This document shows positions 29,701 through 44,700 of a stretch of 64,000 nt of DNA, piece after piece. Numbering within the stretch: position 1 is the stretch's first letter; every line of letters starts with the position of its first letter. The translations under genes and the position numbers were made by a program. The stretch comes from Paraescarpia echinospica (Eukaryota; Annelida; Polychaeta; Sabellida; Siboglinidae), in the NCBI GenBank assembly GCA_020002185.1, contig CM034544.1, forward strand, positions 3,998,850 through 4,062,849. Reading direction: 5' to 3'. The notes below the pieces were generated by a model that was not told the DNA's origin, searched no databases, and was given only the letters and a program-made list of their open reading frames with translations.

Positions 29701-32700
29701 TTTTCTGTTGTCATGGCATTATTTGTTCTTCTATCTGCCACTATGACGAAACATGCAGGCTAGTGACCTTACATTGAATTTTATATTGCAGTTTACATAC
29801 TTATGGTCAAAATAAATACTGTCTGTCTGTTTGTCTGAGGCGACATGGACTAACTGTAGCGTACTGAGTGTTAACTGTTAATGAATACTTCACTGAATTA
29901 TCAAGTCTTAAAATTAGAATAAATAAACAAATTAACAACTAAATGACCTCGGTTTAGTTTTAAAGTTTTACTTTATTAACAAACTCCAATTAAAATAAAT
30001 TAATACCTAAAATGTAAGTGCTACAATAAAATAAACAATGTGCCTGATTTAAAAGCAATCAAAGTGACAATCTGTCCTAAAATGTGCCCTAACATTATGG
30101 AACACAGGTGTTATTCTGGTAGGCCTAGTTCAACGGTTCTTAACTTTTATTGGCGGCAACCCAAATTCTGGCCGCAGGATCTGTTTGTCGACTCATCCCT
30201 TTAAACAGTTGTAATTGTAATAAAATAAATAGTCATAAGTAGTCATAACACGTATAAATGAGAAAATGTATTACATTTGCTTGCTGAACATGGAGGTATC
30301 ACCAGACCACTGCCGTTCATTGGTGTATCAATGTAGAAAGAGAACGAATAAATGACGGGCAGTCAGGAAGATTGTACGATGCTGACAATGTTTGTAGGAT
30401 GAATATTTGACAAACAATTTATGACATATTTCTCATGGATTTGAAATGCGGTGAGTTAATTTATCAGTGTTTCAAATCATTATAAAGGGAAGTTCGGCCA
30501 ATGGAGACCCTTGGCAACCCACACAAAATGGCTTGATGACCCAATGACACTGGAGTTAAAAACCATCGGTCTTGCGTGTTTGTGGGACATAAACAGGTGT
30601 CAGTGCAGACTCACTTTCTTTGAGAAGAATTACAGCGAGATCAGGGCAGTGGGCACACATGATGACCAGCATGTGACACACCATGACGAAGGTGGACGAA
30701 CTGACCAGGGGGGGAGACTGGACCAACTGAAACACAAACAACTTATGAGACTGCTTCAAACAGAATCAAGGCATAAAGCACACGTGCACGCACGCACACA
30801 ATTTGTAAGACCACTGTCACAGAATCATGGCTCAACACACACAAGTTATCAGACCGCCATCACAGAATACAATACAACTAGCTTACACCCACCCATGGTA
30901 AAACAAACCAATTACTACAATTATGTAATTAATTACGTTAGTAATGGTTTACATTGATAATGGTGGTGCCATCTGGTGACCAGAGATGAGGTAGGAGGAC
31001 ACACAGCATATCAAAAACATCTACGTAAATAACTCTCAACAAAAATCTGTTTCTGAAATATGTATAAAAAAATGTATAACAATTTAGAAATTAACCATAA
31101 AAAGTGCATCCATCCGAGACAGTATCCCGAAGTTTTTTAACCTAACGTTTAATAAACATGACATAAATTTCAAAAGATTTGTCTTTATTGTTGCAAGACT
31201 GCGTCAAGTTGCGAGCAATCACCTGATATCCGTTTAACATTTGCTGCATTAGATGAGCTGCACTTACAAATGTCTGTATCTGTGTGAGGAGACTGTGGGT
31301 TGTACTTACAAATGTCTGTATCTGTGTGAGGAGACTGTGGGCTGTACTTACAAATGTCTGTATCTGTGTGAGGAGACTGTGGGCTGTACTTACAAATGTC
31401 TGTATCTGTGTGAGGAGACTGTGGGTTGTACTTACAAGTGTCTGTATCTGTGTGAGGAGAATGTGGGCTGTACTTACAAATGTCTGTATCTGTGTGAGGA
31501 GACTGTGGGCTGTACTTACAAATGTCTGTATCTGTGTGAGGAGACTGTGGGCTGTACTTACAAATGTCTGTATCTGTGTGAGGAGACTGTGGGTTGTACT
31601 TGTGTGATCTGTGGAGACTGTGGGTTGTACTTACAAGTGTCTGTATCTGTGTGAGGAGACTGTGGGTTGTACTTACAAGTGTCTGTATCTGTGTGAGGAG
31701 ACTGTGGGCTGTACTTACAAATGTCTGTATCTGTGTGAGGAGACTGTGGGTTGTACTTACAAGTGTCTGTATCTGTGTGAGGAGACTGTGGGTTGTACTT
31801 ACAAGTGTCTGTATCTGTGTGAGGAGACTGTGGGCTGTACTTACAAATGTCTGTATCTGTGTGAGGAGACTGTGGGTTGTACTTACAAATGTCTGTATCT
31901 GTGTGAGGAGACTGTGGGCTGTACTTACAAATGTCTGTATCTGTGTGAGGAGACTGTGGGTTGTACTTACAAGTGTCTGTATCTGTGTGAGGAGACTGTG
32001 GGTTGTACTTACAAGTGTCTGTATCTGTGTGAGGAGACTGTGGGTTGTACTTACAAATGTCTGTATCTGTGTGAGGAGACTGTGGGTTGTACTTACAAGT
32101 GTCTGTATCTGTGTGAGGAGACTGTGGGCTGTACTTACAAATGTCTGTATCTGTGTGAGGAGACTGTGGGTTGTACTTACAAGTGTCTGTATCTGTGTGA
32201 GACTGTGGGTTGTACTTACAAATGTCTGTATCTGTGTGAGGAGACTGTGGGCTGTACTTACAAATGTCTGTATCTGTGTGAGGAGACTGTGGGTTGTACT
32301 TACAAGTGTCTGTATCTGTGTGAGGAGAATGTGGGCTGTACTTACAAATGTCTGTATCTGTGTGAGGAGACTGTGGGTTGTACTTACAAGTGTCTGTATC
32401 TGTGTGAGGAGACTGTGGGCTGTACTTACAAATGTCTGTATCTGTGTGAGGAGACTGTGGGTTGTACTTACAAATGTCTGTATCTGTGTGAGGAGACTGT
32501 GGGTTGTACTTACAAATGTCTGTATCTGTGTGAGGAGACTGTGGGCTGTACTTACAAGTGTCTGTATCTGTGTGAGGAGACTGTGGGTTGTACTTACAAG
32601 TGTCTGTATCTGTGTGAGGAGACTGTGGGTTGTACTTACAAGTGTCTGTATCTGTGTGAGGAGACTGTGGGTTGTACTTACAAGTGTCTGTATCTGTGTG

Positions 32701-35700
32701 AGGAGACTGTGGGCTGTACTTACAAATGTCTGTATCTGTGTGAGGAGACTGTGGGTTGTACTTACATGTCTGTATCTGTGTGAGGAGACTGTGGGTTGTA
32801 CTTACAAGTGTCTGTATCTGTGTGAGGTTGAGTGTCGGGTTGTACTTACAAATGTCTGTACCTGTGTGAGGAGACTGTGGGCTGTACTTACAAATGTCTG
32901 TATCTGTGTGAGGAGACTGTGGGTTGTACTTACAAAATGTCTGTATCTGTGTGAGGAGACTGTGGGTTGTACTTACAAGTGTCTGTATCTGAGGAGACTG
33001 TGGGCTGTACTTACAAATGTCTGTATCTGTGTGAGGAGACTGTGGGTTGTACTTACATCTGTGTGAGACTGTGGGTTGTACTTCAAGTGTATCTGTGTGA
33101 GGAGACTGTGGGCTGTACTTACAAATGTCTGTATCTGTGTGAGGAGACTGTGGGCTGTACTTACAAATGTCTGTATCTGTGTGAGACTGTGGGTTGTACT
33201 TACAAGTGTCTGTATCTGCGTGAGGAGAATGTGGGCTGTACTTACAAATGTCTGTATCTGTGTGAGGAGACTGTGGGTTGTACTTACAAGTGTCTGTATC
33301 TGTGTGAGGAGACTGTGGGTTGTACTTACAATTGTCTGTATCTGTGTGAGGAGACTGTGGGCTGTACTTACAAATGTCTGTATCTGTGTGAGGAGACTGT
33401 GGGTTGTACTTACAAGTGTCTGTATCTGTGTGAGGAGACTGTGGGCTGTACTTACAAATGTCTGTATCTGTGTGAGGAGACTGTGGGTTGTACTTACAAG
33501 TGTCTGTATCTGTGTGAGACTGTGGGCTGTACTTACAAGTGTCTGTATCTGTGTGAGGAGACTGTGGGTTGTACTTACAAATGTCTGTATCTGTGTGAGG
33601 AGACTGTGGGTTGTACTTAGAAATGTCTGTATCTGTGTGAGGAGACTGTGGGTTGTACTTACAAGTGTCTGTATCTGTGTGAGGAGACTGTGGGTTGTAC
33701 TTACAAGTGTCTGTATCTGGGTGAGGAGACTGTGGGCTGTACTTACAAATGTCTGTATCTGTGTGAGGAGACTGTGGGTTGTACTTACAAGTGTCTGTAT
33801 CTGTGTGAGACTGTGGGTTGTACTTACAAATGTCTGTATATGTGTGAGGAGACTGTGGGTTGTACTTACAAATGTCTGTATCTGTGTGAGGAGACTGTGG
33901 GCTGTACTTACAAATGTCTGTATCTGTGTGAGGAGACTGTGGGCTGTACTTACAAATGTCTGTATCTGTGTGAGGAGACTGTGGGCTGTACTTACAAATG
34001 TCTGTATCTGTGTGAGGAGACTGTGGGTTGTACTTACAAGTGTCTGTATCTGTGTGAGGAGACTGTGGGTTGTACTTACAAGTGTCTGTATCTGTGTGAG
34101 GAGACTGTGGGCTGTACTTACAAATGTCTGTATCTGTGTGAGGAGACTGTGGGTTGTACTTACAAATGTCTGTATCTGTGTGAGGAGACTGTGGGTTGTA
34201 CTTACAAGTGTCTGTATCTGTGTGAGGAGACTGTGGGTTGTACTTACAAGTGTCTGTATCTGTGTGAGGAGACTGTGGGTTGTACTTACAAATGTCTGTA
34301 TCTGTGTGAGGAGACTGTGGGCTGTACTTACAAGTGTCTGTATCTGCGTGAGGAGACCGTGGGCTGCGATCTCCTTCAGTAGTCGCTGGTCAGACTGGAA
34401 GTTCTCCACAAGTCTTGCGAGACACAGACACACACTCTCAACTGACTTCTTGTCCTGGGAAGGAACAGGAAACTGATGAGGATCACGTCTCAAAGCACTG
34501 CTCATTCAAAGCCCTTTCTACACAGACCCAGGGAGGGGTTGGTAGACCCAGTGAGGGGTTGGTAGACCCAGGGAGGGGTTGGTACACCAGGGAGGGGTTG
34601 GTAGACCCAGGGAGAGGTTGGTAGACCCAGGGAGGGTTTGGTAGACCAAGGGAGGGGTTGGTAGACCAGGGAGGGGTTGGTAGACCCAGGGAGAGGTTGG
34701 TAGACCCAGGGAGGGGTTGGTAGACCCAGGGAGGTGTTGGTAGACCCAGGGAGGAGTTAGTAGACCCAGGGAGGGGTTGGTAGACCCAGGGAGGGGTTGG
34801 TAGACCCAGGGAGGAGTTGGTAGACCCAGGGAGGGGTTGGTAGACCCAGGTAGGGGTTGGTAGACCCAGGGAGGGGTTGGTAGACCCAGGGAGGGGTTGG
34901 TAGACCCAGGGAGGGGTTGGTAGACCCACGGAGGAGTTAGTAGACCCAGGGAGGGGTTGGTAGACCCAGGGAGGGGTTGGTAGACCCAGGGAGGAGTTGA
35001 TAGACCCATGGAGGAGTTAATAGACCTAGGGAGGGGTTGAAAGACGAAGGGAGAGCTTGGGAGGCCGTAGGGGTGTGACTTACATGTTGCCCCAGTCTTG
35101 TTGTCAACAGAGGCAGAGAGTCACGTACAAAGTGCATCTCGTCACATGTGATACTCTGGCAGCAGCTGGCGGCAATTGCGAGAGCGGCTCTCTGCGCTGG
35201 CACCGAGAAGAAGTCTAGGTACATGAGACACGTCCCAATGGCACCCTGGTGGGAGAAACACACACCAAACGTCAACATTATTTATTGTTTTAGTTTTTAT
35301 AGTATTTATTTATTAGTCATAATAAAACATTGTATTTAGTTATTTTACTTTTCTAAACTATTATGATAGCATTTATGTTTTACAATGTTTTTGTGTATGC
35401 GCTAATGAACAGATTGGTCCCATATGTGTGGTGCTCTAGTAACATAGCAATTTAAAAATCAACTGAAAAAAATGTTATATAATATATTGCACTGCCAATG
35501 AGGTGATCAAGTGATCTTTAGGGTGGCATGACATCTGCGAGATAGAACAATCCTGCATACCGCTGTTCATTTAAACGCTTAGTCTCAAGTTTTTGTCATA
35601 ACAAACTTTGGAGACCAGAATTTCAACACAATATACAACGGATTGTCCGAACACTCCATGCATGAGTTTGGTATCCTTTTTTGTGGCTTCATGGATAGGT

Positions 35701-38700
35701 CATTTGTAAGAGATCATCTCAGAATGTCGATGTCTGATATCAGACGAAATAACTTTCATCTGGCCTCTGCCAACCCCAACCCTCCACCTCAGATGGAAAT
35801 TTGTAAACATTGCTATGATGGCATCATATATTAACACTATTTGTCCAAAGCATAAAATATCTATATCCAATGCCAGACGATACTGCCTCTGACCTCCAAA
35901 CAAAAGTATTTTCGTCTGATATCGAACATCGACATTCTGAGACGGTCCCTAAGTGGTGTTGCACGTACCGCGTGCAGGATGGCCTTGCTGTGTCTGCGAG
36001 ACAACATCTCAAGGGCCTGTAGACTCTGCTCGGCCACGTCCATGCACTGGATGACCTGCAGCTGTAAACATCAGATACAGATACGTTATTGCGGTGATCA
36101 ACATGTATAAAATATATATCAATTAGGAATGTGTTTTGGCGTACATTCAGCCACATCAATCATACCATACTATGTACAATGCAACAGGAGCATGGGCCAT
36201 GCAGCTGTCGACACAAGAACGGCTCAACTCTACGCGCGAAAGCATCATGTCGGATGAGAACTAACACGTTTGTAACACAGTGAAGACTGTTGAAATGTAT
36301 GTACTTTAATCCATCTGAAAAGGTTTACTGGGTGGATTCTACTGTCCAGTATACCTAAATATTTATTGTAATTCTCTCAATTTTTGGTTTTCTTCAACTG
36401 AACAGCTCGAAACTATGCACACATCACCTTTATGGAATCCTTTTTCAATGGCTATAGAGAAGTTTTATGGAAATATTACATGTTTTTACAAAATGAGCTA
36501 TGAATGCAGAACAATACTACTGTGTCTAGTAATGAAAATTGACAAATAAATTGTTACGTTTTTTTAAGAATAGAGGACAAGGGAGAGACAGAGGGAGAGA
36601 GAAGGAATAGAGAGAGGGAGATAGGAGGGTGAGAGACTGACCGGGCAAGAGAGAGGGGTGGGGGAGGGAGACAGAGTAAGGCTGGAGAAGGGTAAGGGAG
36701 TGAGGTAGAAAGAGAGAGGGAGAGACGGATAGAGAGAGACCACACACACCTTCTCGAGGAAGGTAGGGACGGCGTCTACAATGACTGCAGAGGAGCGTGG
36801 GAGTGCCTCCATCATGTACGTGAGGGCGCGGCAGGCGTGGTGCATCATGTCAAAGTTGTGCTCCATCTGCAGCAGCGTAACCAGGGCAGGCACCACTTGC
36901 TTGACAGGGAACCCTGCCAGACTCTCCTCGTTGCCCATCACCAGCACCTACAGGGTCACACAGCACACATACAGCACCTGACAACATACACAGCACACTA
37001 CAGCACATCACCAGCACCTACAGCACCTGGCAACATACACAGCACACTACAGCACATCACCAGCACCTACAGCACACATACAGCACCTGACAACATACAC
37101 AGCACACTACAGCACATCACCAGCACCTACAGTACACATACAGCACCTGACAACATACACAGCACACTACAGCACATCACCAGCACCTACAGTACACATA
37201 CACCACATGGCAACATACACAGCAAATTACAGCACATCACCAGCACCTACAGTACACATACAGCACCTGGCAACACACGGCACACTACAGCACATCACCA
37301 GCACCTACAGTACACATCCAGCACCTGGCAACACACACGACACACTACAGCACATCACCAGCACCTACAGTGCACATACAGCACCTGGCAACACAAACGA
37401 CACACTACAGCACATCACCAGCACCTACAGTACACATACAGCACCTGGCAACACACACGGCACACTACAGCACATCACCAGCACCTACAGTACACATACA
37501 GCACCTGGCAACACACACGGCACACTACAGCACATCACCAACACCTACAGTACATATACAGCACCTGGCAACATACACAACACATTACGGCACATCACCA
37601 GCACCTACAGTACACATACAGCACCTGGCAACACACACGGCACACTACAGCACATCACCGGCACCTACAGTACACATACAGCACCTGGCAACACACACGC
37701 ACACTACAGCACATCACCAGCACCTACAGTACACATACAGCACCTGGCAACACACACGGCACACTACAGCACATCACCAGCACCTACAGTACACATACAG
37801 CACCTGGCAACACACACGGCACACTACAGCACATCACCAGCAACTACAGTACACATACAGCACCTGGCAACACACACGGCACACTACAGCACATCACCAA
37901 CACCTACAGTACACATACAGCACCTGACAACACACGGCACACTACAGCACCTACAGTACACATACAGCACCTGGCAACACACACGGCACATTACAGCACA
38001 TCACCAGCACCTACAGTACACATACAGCACCTGGCAACACACACGGCACACTACAGCACATCACCAGCACCTACAGTACATATACAGCACTTGGCAACAT
38101 ACACAACACATTACAGCACATCACCAGCACCTACAGTACACATACAGCACCTGGCAACACACACGGCACACTACAGCACATCACCAGCACCTACAGTACA
38201 CATCCAGCACCTGGCAACACACACGGCACACTACAGCACATCACCAGCACCTACAGTACACATACAGCACCTGGCAACACACACGGCACACTACAGCACA
38301 TCACCAGCAACTACAGTACACATACAGCACCTGGCAACACACACGGCACACTACAGCACATCACCAACACCTACAGTACATATACAGCACCTGGCAACAT
38401 ACACAACACATTACGGCACATCACCAGCACCTACAGTACACATACAGCACCTGGCAACACACACGGCACACTACAGCACATCACCGGCACCTACAGTACA
38501 CATACAGCACCTGGCAACACATACGGCACACTACAGCACATCACCAGCACCTACAGTACACATACAGCACCTGGCAACACACACGGCACACTACAGCACA
38601 TCACCAGCTCTGGGCTACAGATTGCATAATGAATTTGATTACTTGATATCGACATGCCTGATCCATAAATAAATGTAATTTCTAAAGAGATATATACGTA

Positions 38701-41700
38701 ATTTCTAAAGAGATATATATGTAATTTCTAAAGAGATATATACGTAATTTCTGAAGATATATACGTAATTTCTGAAGATATATACGTAATTTCTAAAGAT
38801 ATATACGTAATTTCTAAAGATATATACGTAATTTCTAAAGAGATATATACGTAATTTCTAAAGAGATATATACGTAATTTCTAGAGATTTATATGTAGCA
38901 AATGTATATATATATGTATGTAATAAACACACAAATCTATCATAACCTGGCAGAAACCCATGCCATGTCTGGCCTTAAAATGTGTGTTACACTTGTGTAC
39001 AATATATTATTGTACACATGCATATTTATATAAACATGCAAGTATCAACAGGATCGTATGTGTGCACGTGTGGATGTGTATCTACCGGGGCATTTTGGAC
39101 TGGTACAAATGTGATCCTGCATGTAGGTCTGTCTTTAACACCAATTCCATCTCCGGCACCTTTCTGACTACAATTCCACCAGACATTGATGACAGTGTTT
39201 CGACTACTGTCGCTGACTGCACCTGAACCCACCTGACACATCTCAATGACGGCAGTTAGCTGCTGACCCTCATCTCCACTCGCCTGTAGACCCTGCAGTA
39301 GTTGTTGCACACGGTTCACTACAAGCAGTCGACACTCGTCACACACACACCTATGTCACGTGACCTGTTGCCTAGCAACAAGGGCCATCAAATGTATGCT
39401 GAACACATGGTGCATTCGGATATTACGCAGTGTATTTTGTTGAAATTCTTGCCCCCAAATGTTTTCTTCATAACAAAAAACATAAGTTGTTCAAGCGAGA
39501 ACTGCGTGTGGGAAAGAAAAGGAAATTCATCTGTGCGGGAAAGGGTGGTTTTGCAGGTGTCACGTTGCACTAGTTGTCATGCGCATGCATTACTCGTGTA
39601 AATAAACATTGTTGATGAGGCAAGCTTGATGGAGGTCATGTGCAAAATGATGATTGTGACGTACGCAAACAGCAATGCACTGATCCATCAATTAGGTACA
39701 AAATCAACGCGTAATGCACTTTCTCTATAAGGATATAAGAAATATGTGTAAAACTAACTAACTTCAATTTGTAAAATGATTACAATCATGCAAAGTTAAT
39801 TCATGTTTGACGCCAGTGTAAATCCAACAAAGTTAATTCATGTTTGACGCCAGCGTAAATCCAACAAAGTTAATTCATGTTTGACGCCAGCGTAAATCCA
39901 ACAAAGTTAATTCATGTTTGACGCCAGCGTAAATCCAACAAAGTTAATTCATGTTTGACGCCAGCGTAAATCCAACAAAGTTAATTCATGTTTGACGCCA
40001 GCGTAAATCCAACAAAGTTAATTCATGTTTGACGCCAGCGTAAATCCAACAAAGTTAATTCATGTTTGACGCCAGCGTAAATCCAACAAAGTTAATTCAT
40101 GTTTGACGCCAGCGTAAATCCAACAAAGTTAATTCATGTTTGACGCCAGCGTAATTCCAACAAAGGCAGAACAATCACAGATTCCAACTGTCTACTTACA
40201 TGCGCTGGTCCCAATCTGTCGGTGCAGCAACTGGTGCATTCTGGGACCAAGTGCACCCAACGCACCAAAGAAATGGGATGGCAAGCCACGTGCTTCAAGT
40301 AAAGCTGGAACAAGCAATAAGTTACGAGTTATTATAATCACATAACCATGTTGCGCAATTTAATGTAGATTGCCATGTTCTATGGGTGGCAAGGCAGAAA
40401 AGCAAATGAAGGTTTTCAAGACAAAACGCTATGTATCCATTTTCTTTTTGACAAAAAACTCACCTCTGCCCTTTGCCCTCAGAGCATAAATGAAAACTTA
40501 ATATTGTGGATGATATTGGAATGTCAGAAGCATACAAAGGTACATTTCAACTCTGAACTTTTCTCAGTGGCATTTATTATATTTTGCCCTGAAATCCTTC
40601 ATATATTTACATTTTTTACAATTAATTAATACTGTAAAGACTGAGATTTTTAGGTACACTGCACTTCAGAATTAATTATTCTTATGTAAGAAAAATATTA
40701 AAACTTTACATTCAGGCCTGAAAGTGACACGGTTGTAAAGACGTCATGTAGTGACATACCCTGCAATCTGCCGACATCTGCGTCATCACTGTCAGCGCTG
40801 GCTGCACTGAGCATGGCTGCTGTTGCACTTGCCGATGCTACAATCAATCAGAACCACATTCATTAAGGGATCTACTCAAAACTACTGTCATTTTGAGTCA
40901 GATCCCCACCTACATGAAAATATGAATAACATCAACATATGTGACTTGCCACAGTGAACCTGGTATTAAATGAGACAGGCTTATTCTGCACACGAGCTAA
41001 AAATAGCTGTCTGGGTAATGTCCAGTCAATTTTGTGATTTTGAAAGAAATGCATTTAATAATCTCATCTTTCAGTGTCCAGTTTATGTTCCTCGACAAAT
41101 AATCCCAAACTAAGAAAATGCATTTACGAACCCACACATTAAGAAACCATAGATGATACGAGTCAAAATTACCTCATTTTTTCAAAACGTCAATTTTCAA
41201 AATGTCACTTCAATTTGAACTAAAAAAGTACTGAACATATTTCAATAATATATATTTCACACCAGCACAAATGTAAATATGATGTCACCTGGGGACCGTT
41301 TCATTAAGACAGTGAGAGCATAAGAAAGTTCAGAATCCGTTGTTATGGGGATGCGATGGCCAGAGCACTTTTTTTATTATTGTTGAACTTAGAGAGTTAA
41401 CATTTTCAGAGGTTGTGAGTCATGGTTAGAAACTGAATGTGGATTTTTTTCAGAATTTTTTGGGGGGTTTTTCCCACAGTATGGTGGCCATCTTGGACTG
41501 AACTTTCGTTCCACTTCTCTCAGTAACCACTAGACATAGACAGCCCAAATTTAGTGTGTAGTTACTCCATAGTATCTCAATAAAAACTGTCAAGAGTTTT
41601 CATAGATATTTAAAAAATGTTTTTTTGGTGATTTTTCGAAATGTTAGATTATTTATTTTTTAAACGGAGGGCAAATTTTACATTCAAAATCCATTATGCA

Positions 41701-44700
41701 AAAACCAGGCAATGTTTTCAGAAAAGTTACTTAACAGTTTTCAAGAGCACACTATCAAGAAACACTGTGGCAAGTTTCAAGCAGTTCTGTCAAGTACCAG
41801 CTCAGATAAGTGACACGGAAGACAAGAGGTGAAGGGGAAAACATGTTTCTGCGTAAATCGCGTTTAAAGTTTGGGTACATTGGTACACGCAGTTCAACAT
41901 CTAAAATGTAACCTAGATGAACGAAACTTAGCAGATATGTTCTCCAATGTATACTCTAGCAAACACATAGTTGAAGAATATTTCTACACGGAAATGTCAA
42001 CAACTCGAAACTCATTTTTTTCTCAAAAATCTAAAAAAGTCGTTCATGCTCTGACCATCGCATCCCCTTAAATTTAATTAAGGAGCTTCGTCAAACAAAA
42101 TTACCTGATGCTGACTCTGCCTCTGATGCAGTGACACTGACCTGACGCCGACTCTGCCCTGGACACGGTGACACTGACCTGGTTCTGACTCCACCCCTGA
42201 TGTGGTGATGCTAATACTGATCTGATGCTAACTCCACCCTGACGCGGTGACACTGACCTAATGCCGACTCCTCCCGTGATGCAGTGACACTGACCTGATG
42301 CTGACTCTGCCCCTGCGTCATTGTGTCCAGACATGTTCCTGTTCGCCCCACTGCCGCCCTCGCCTGCGTCGACGTCCTCACTGCCAGACGACATGGCGCC
42401 CGTGTCTGTTGTCGCCTCCGTGTGACTGGCTGTGCCGCTAGCACGTGGCGCCCCCGCGGGACTCGCCTCGCTGTTGCCCTTGGCAACCACCAGCGCGGTC
42501 TGCCGGCGCCCACTGCCACAGAACATGTTTGTGAAGACATTTGTTGTGAAGACATTGTTGTGAACACGTTTGTTGTGAACACATAGTCGTGAACATGCTT
42601 GTTATGAACCCATTGTTGTGAACACTCGTCTGGTAAACATGTTATGAACATTCCGGTCACGAACATTCAGGTCGCGAACACACGTGTCGTGAACATATGT
42701 ATCATGAACACACCTGTCATAATCCTTCAAATTATTATAAAATTCTTCTGGGAATCCCACTATAAAATGACCCGTTCGCTCATTAGCACGAGCAGCTTAG
42801 CGGTATTGTATATTCAAATAATTCCTTCTACTTCCTAAACATTGCATGTAACATGAGCCACGGTTGGTTGAAATTAGTTTTATTATGACCACCTGACCCG
42901 AGTAAATCTACTGATCTAGTGAGCGATTTGATAGGCTGAGCTTAAATTCAGAGTTTCGCAAAGCGATCAGCCAGGGGGTACTGCTGGCTGGGACTGACAT
43001 AATCAGCAGCAGCGACCCCTGGCGCGCGAGGATAATGGCAACGTTTCTTAAGAAAGCTTTCCCTACATTTTACAGAAAAAACAAACAAAAAACTGAACAA
43101 ACATTAGACAGTATATTTCTACTTCTACCAAGACAAAACAGTGGTCGCCACGATAGGAAAATGCTAATAATTTGTACATATAAAAACCGAAACAAAAGCA
43201 AATCTTAAATCTACATTATAACACAATAAAGTTTTCTGTTTGTAGACCCATATCTCCATTGGATTTTCATGTATGGGGCTGAAATTGTGTGTGTGATCTA
43301 ACGGGTCCATAGTGGTGGTTCATAGATTTAGACTTTGTCGAAATTTGTCCGGGGGTCATGGTGGGTCACAATTTCAAAATGGCACTTATCTCCATCAGTT
43401 TTGCATGTATGGGGCCGAAATGTTGTGTGTGATCTAGCGGGCCCATTGGGGTGGTTCAGATTTATATTTTTTTGAAAATCTGCCCAGAGTGGTCTCTCGG
43501 GGGAGGGGGGGTCACATACGTATGACTGCCTTTTTCCCCGGGCAACGCCGGGTAATTTGGCTAGTATTAAACAAGACATCCCTACCTGCTGCTGGCGCAG
43601 GAGCCCGTGGTTTTCTTGCGCTTGCTGTGGTCGGAAGTGTTTCCTGCCCTTCTCCCTCTGTGTCCTCCCTTGTGCTCTCTCCTGTTCCCTTTACGTCCCT
43701 TTTGCTGTGCCTTGCTTGCTCCGGTTGTACTCTGGGTGTCACTCGTCCCAACCACGCTCTTCTTTGTCTTCCCGGCCTTGTGGCGGTGCTGAGAACTCAC
43801 AACGTCCGATTTATTACTCGGCTGATGTGACTTTACCGGCGCCCCCTTGTGGTAGGTTTCACTCGGCAGCGCAGCAGCGAATGTTTTACGAGGTAGCGTA
43901 TATGGGAGTCCGTCAACAAGCGACGCCTGCGAATTGGATCTCAGTGCTGCCCTCACGCCGGTGACGACAGAACTAGCTGCGACGTGGGCGTGTTTCCGAG
44001 CCGGCGACTTACTGCGGCTGTTATCGCGGTGATGTGTATCGCCCGCTGATGACTGGCTGGACACGGAGTGTCGGCGTTTGCGAGAATTGTCAACGTCCAA
44101 TGAATTTGAGTGCACGCGACGTCTACCTTTCTTGACCCCGACCTCAGGGGTGACAGGTTCGATCGGTTGCCGGGTGCTCGACGATTCCTTCTTTTCACTC
44201 ACCGAGTGAACGCTGCTGCTGTTGCTGTGGCGGCGCAGTGGCCGATCTGATTGGTTCACAGAGGTTACGTTGACTTCTGTGACTGGCAGCTGCTCACTTG
44301 TCTCTGGGATGTTTCTAGAGACACAAAACAGGGACAATCAGTTTTTAATTAGACGGACATCATGAAAGATCAATTATAATTACAGTGCTTCAAAGAATCT
44401 ATTACATTTTTTTTATTTGCATATAAATTTACTTGTTACCTTGGCAACTACAATAGGGAGTTACAAGTCACTTGGCAATTACAGTACATAGTAGTGAAGA
44501 TTTCCTGGTTTTTCTCCATGTATAACTTTATTTATACATTTTCACTGTACTCTTGAAGCACCTGTGGAATAAAAAATTTGATTCCAGTATCTAATTCTGA
44601 TTCCACTCAAAGCAATTCCACTACTTTCATATTGACCGATTCCGAAATTGGAGTCGGAATCAGCCTCTGATTCCGATTTCAGAATCGCCCTAGGTCTGTC

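Noticed and set aside
30131..30560. hAT-type MITE from the caacggttcttaac end
   Set aside because: Only one end is suggestive and no inverted partner was found, so I did not call an element.
31594..34476. Plus-strand frames with [14 protein letters not shown] or [14 protein letters not shown] repeats
   Set aside because: Shadows of the 42-bp array, whose unit is explained by the exon 10 donor on the other strand.
36837..38672. A 611-codon His/Thr-rich plus-strand frame
   Set aside because: Shadow of the 60-bp array; the start overlaps exon 7 antisense.
42105..42110. Most downstream donor copy as the end of exon 3
   Set aside because: It would leave phase 2, while exon 4 needs phase 1.
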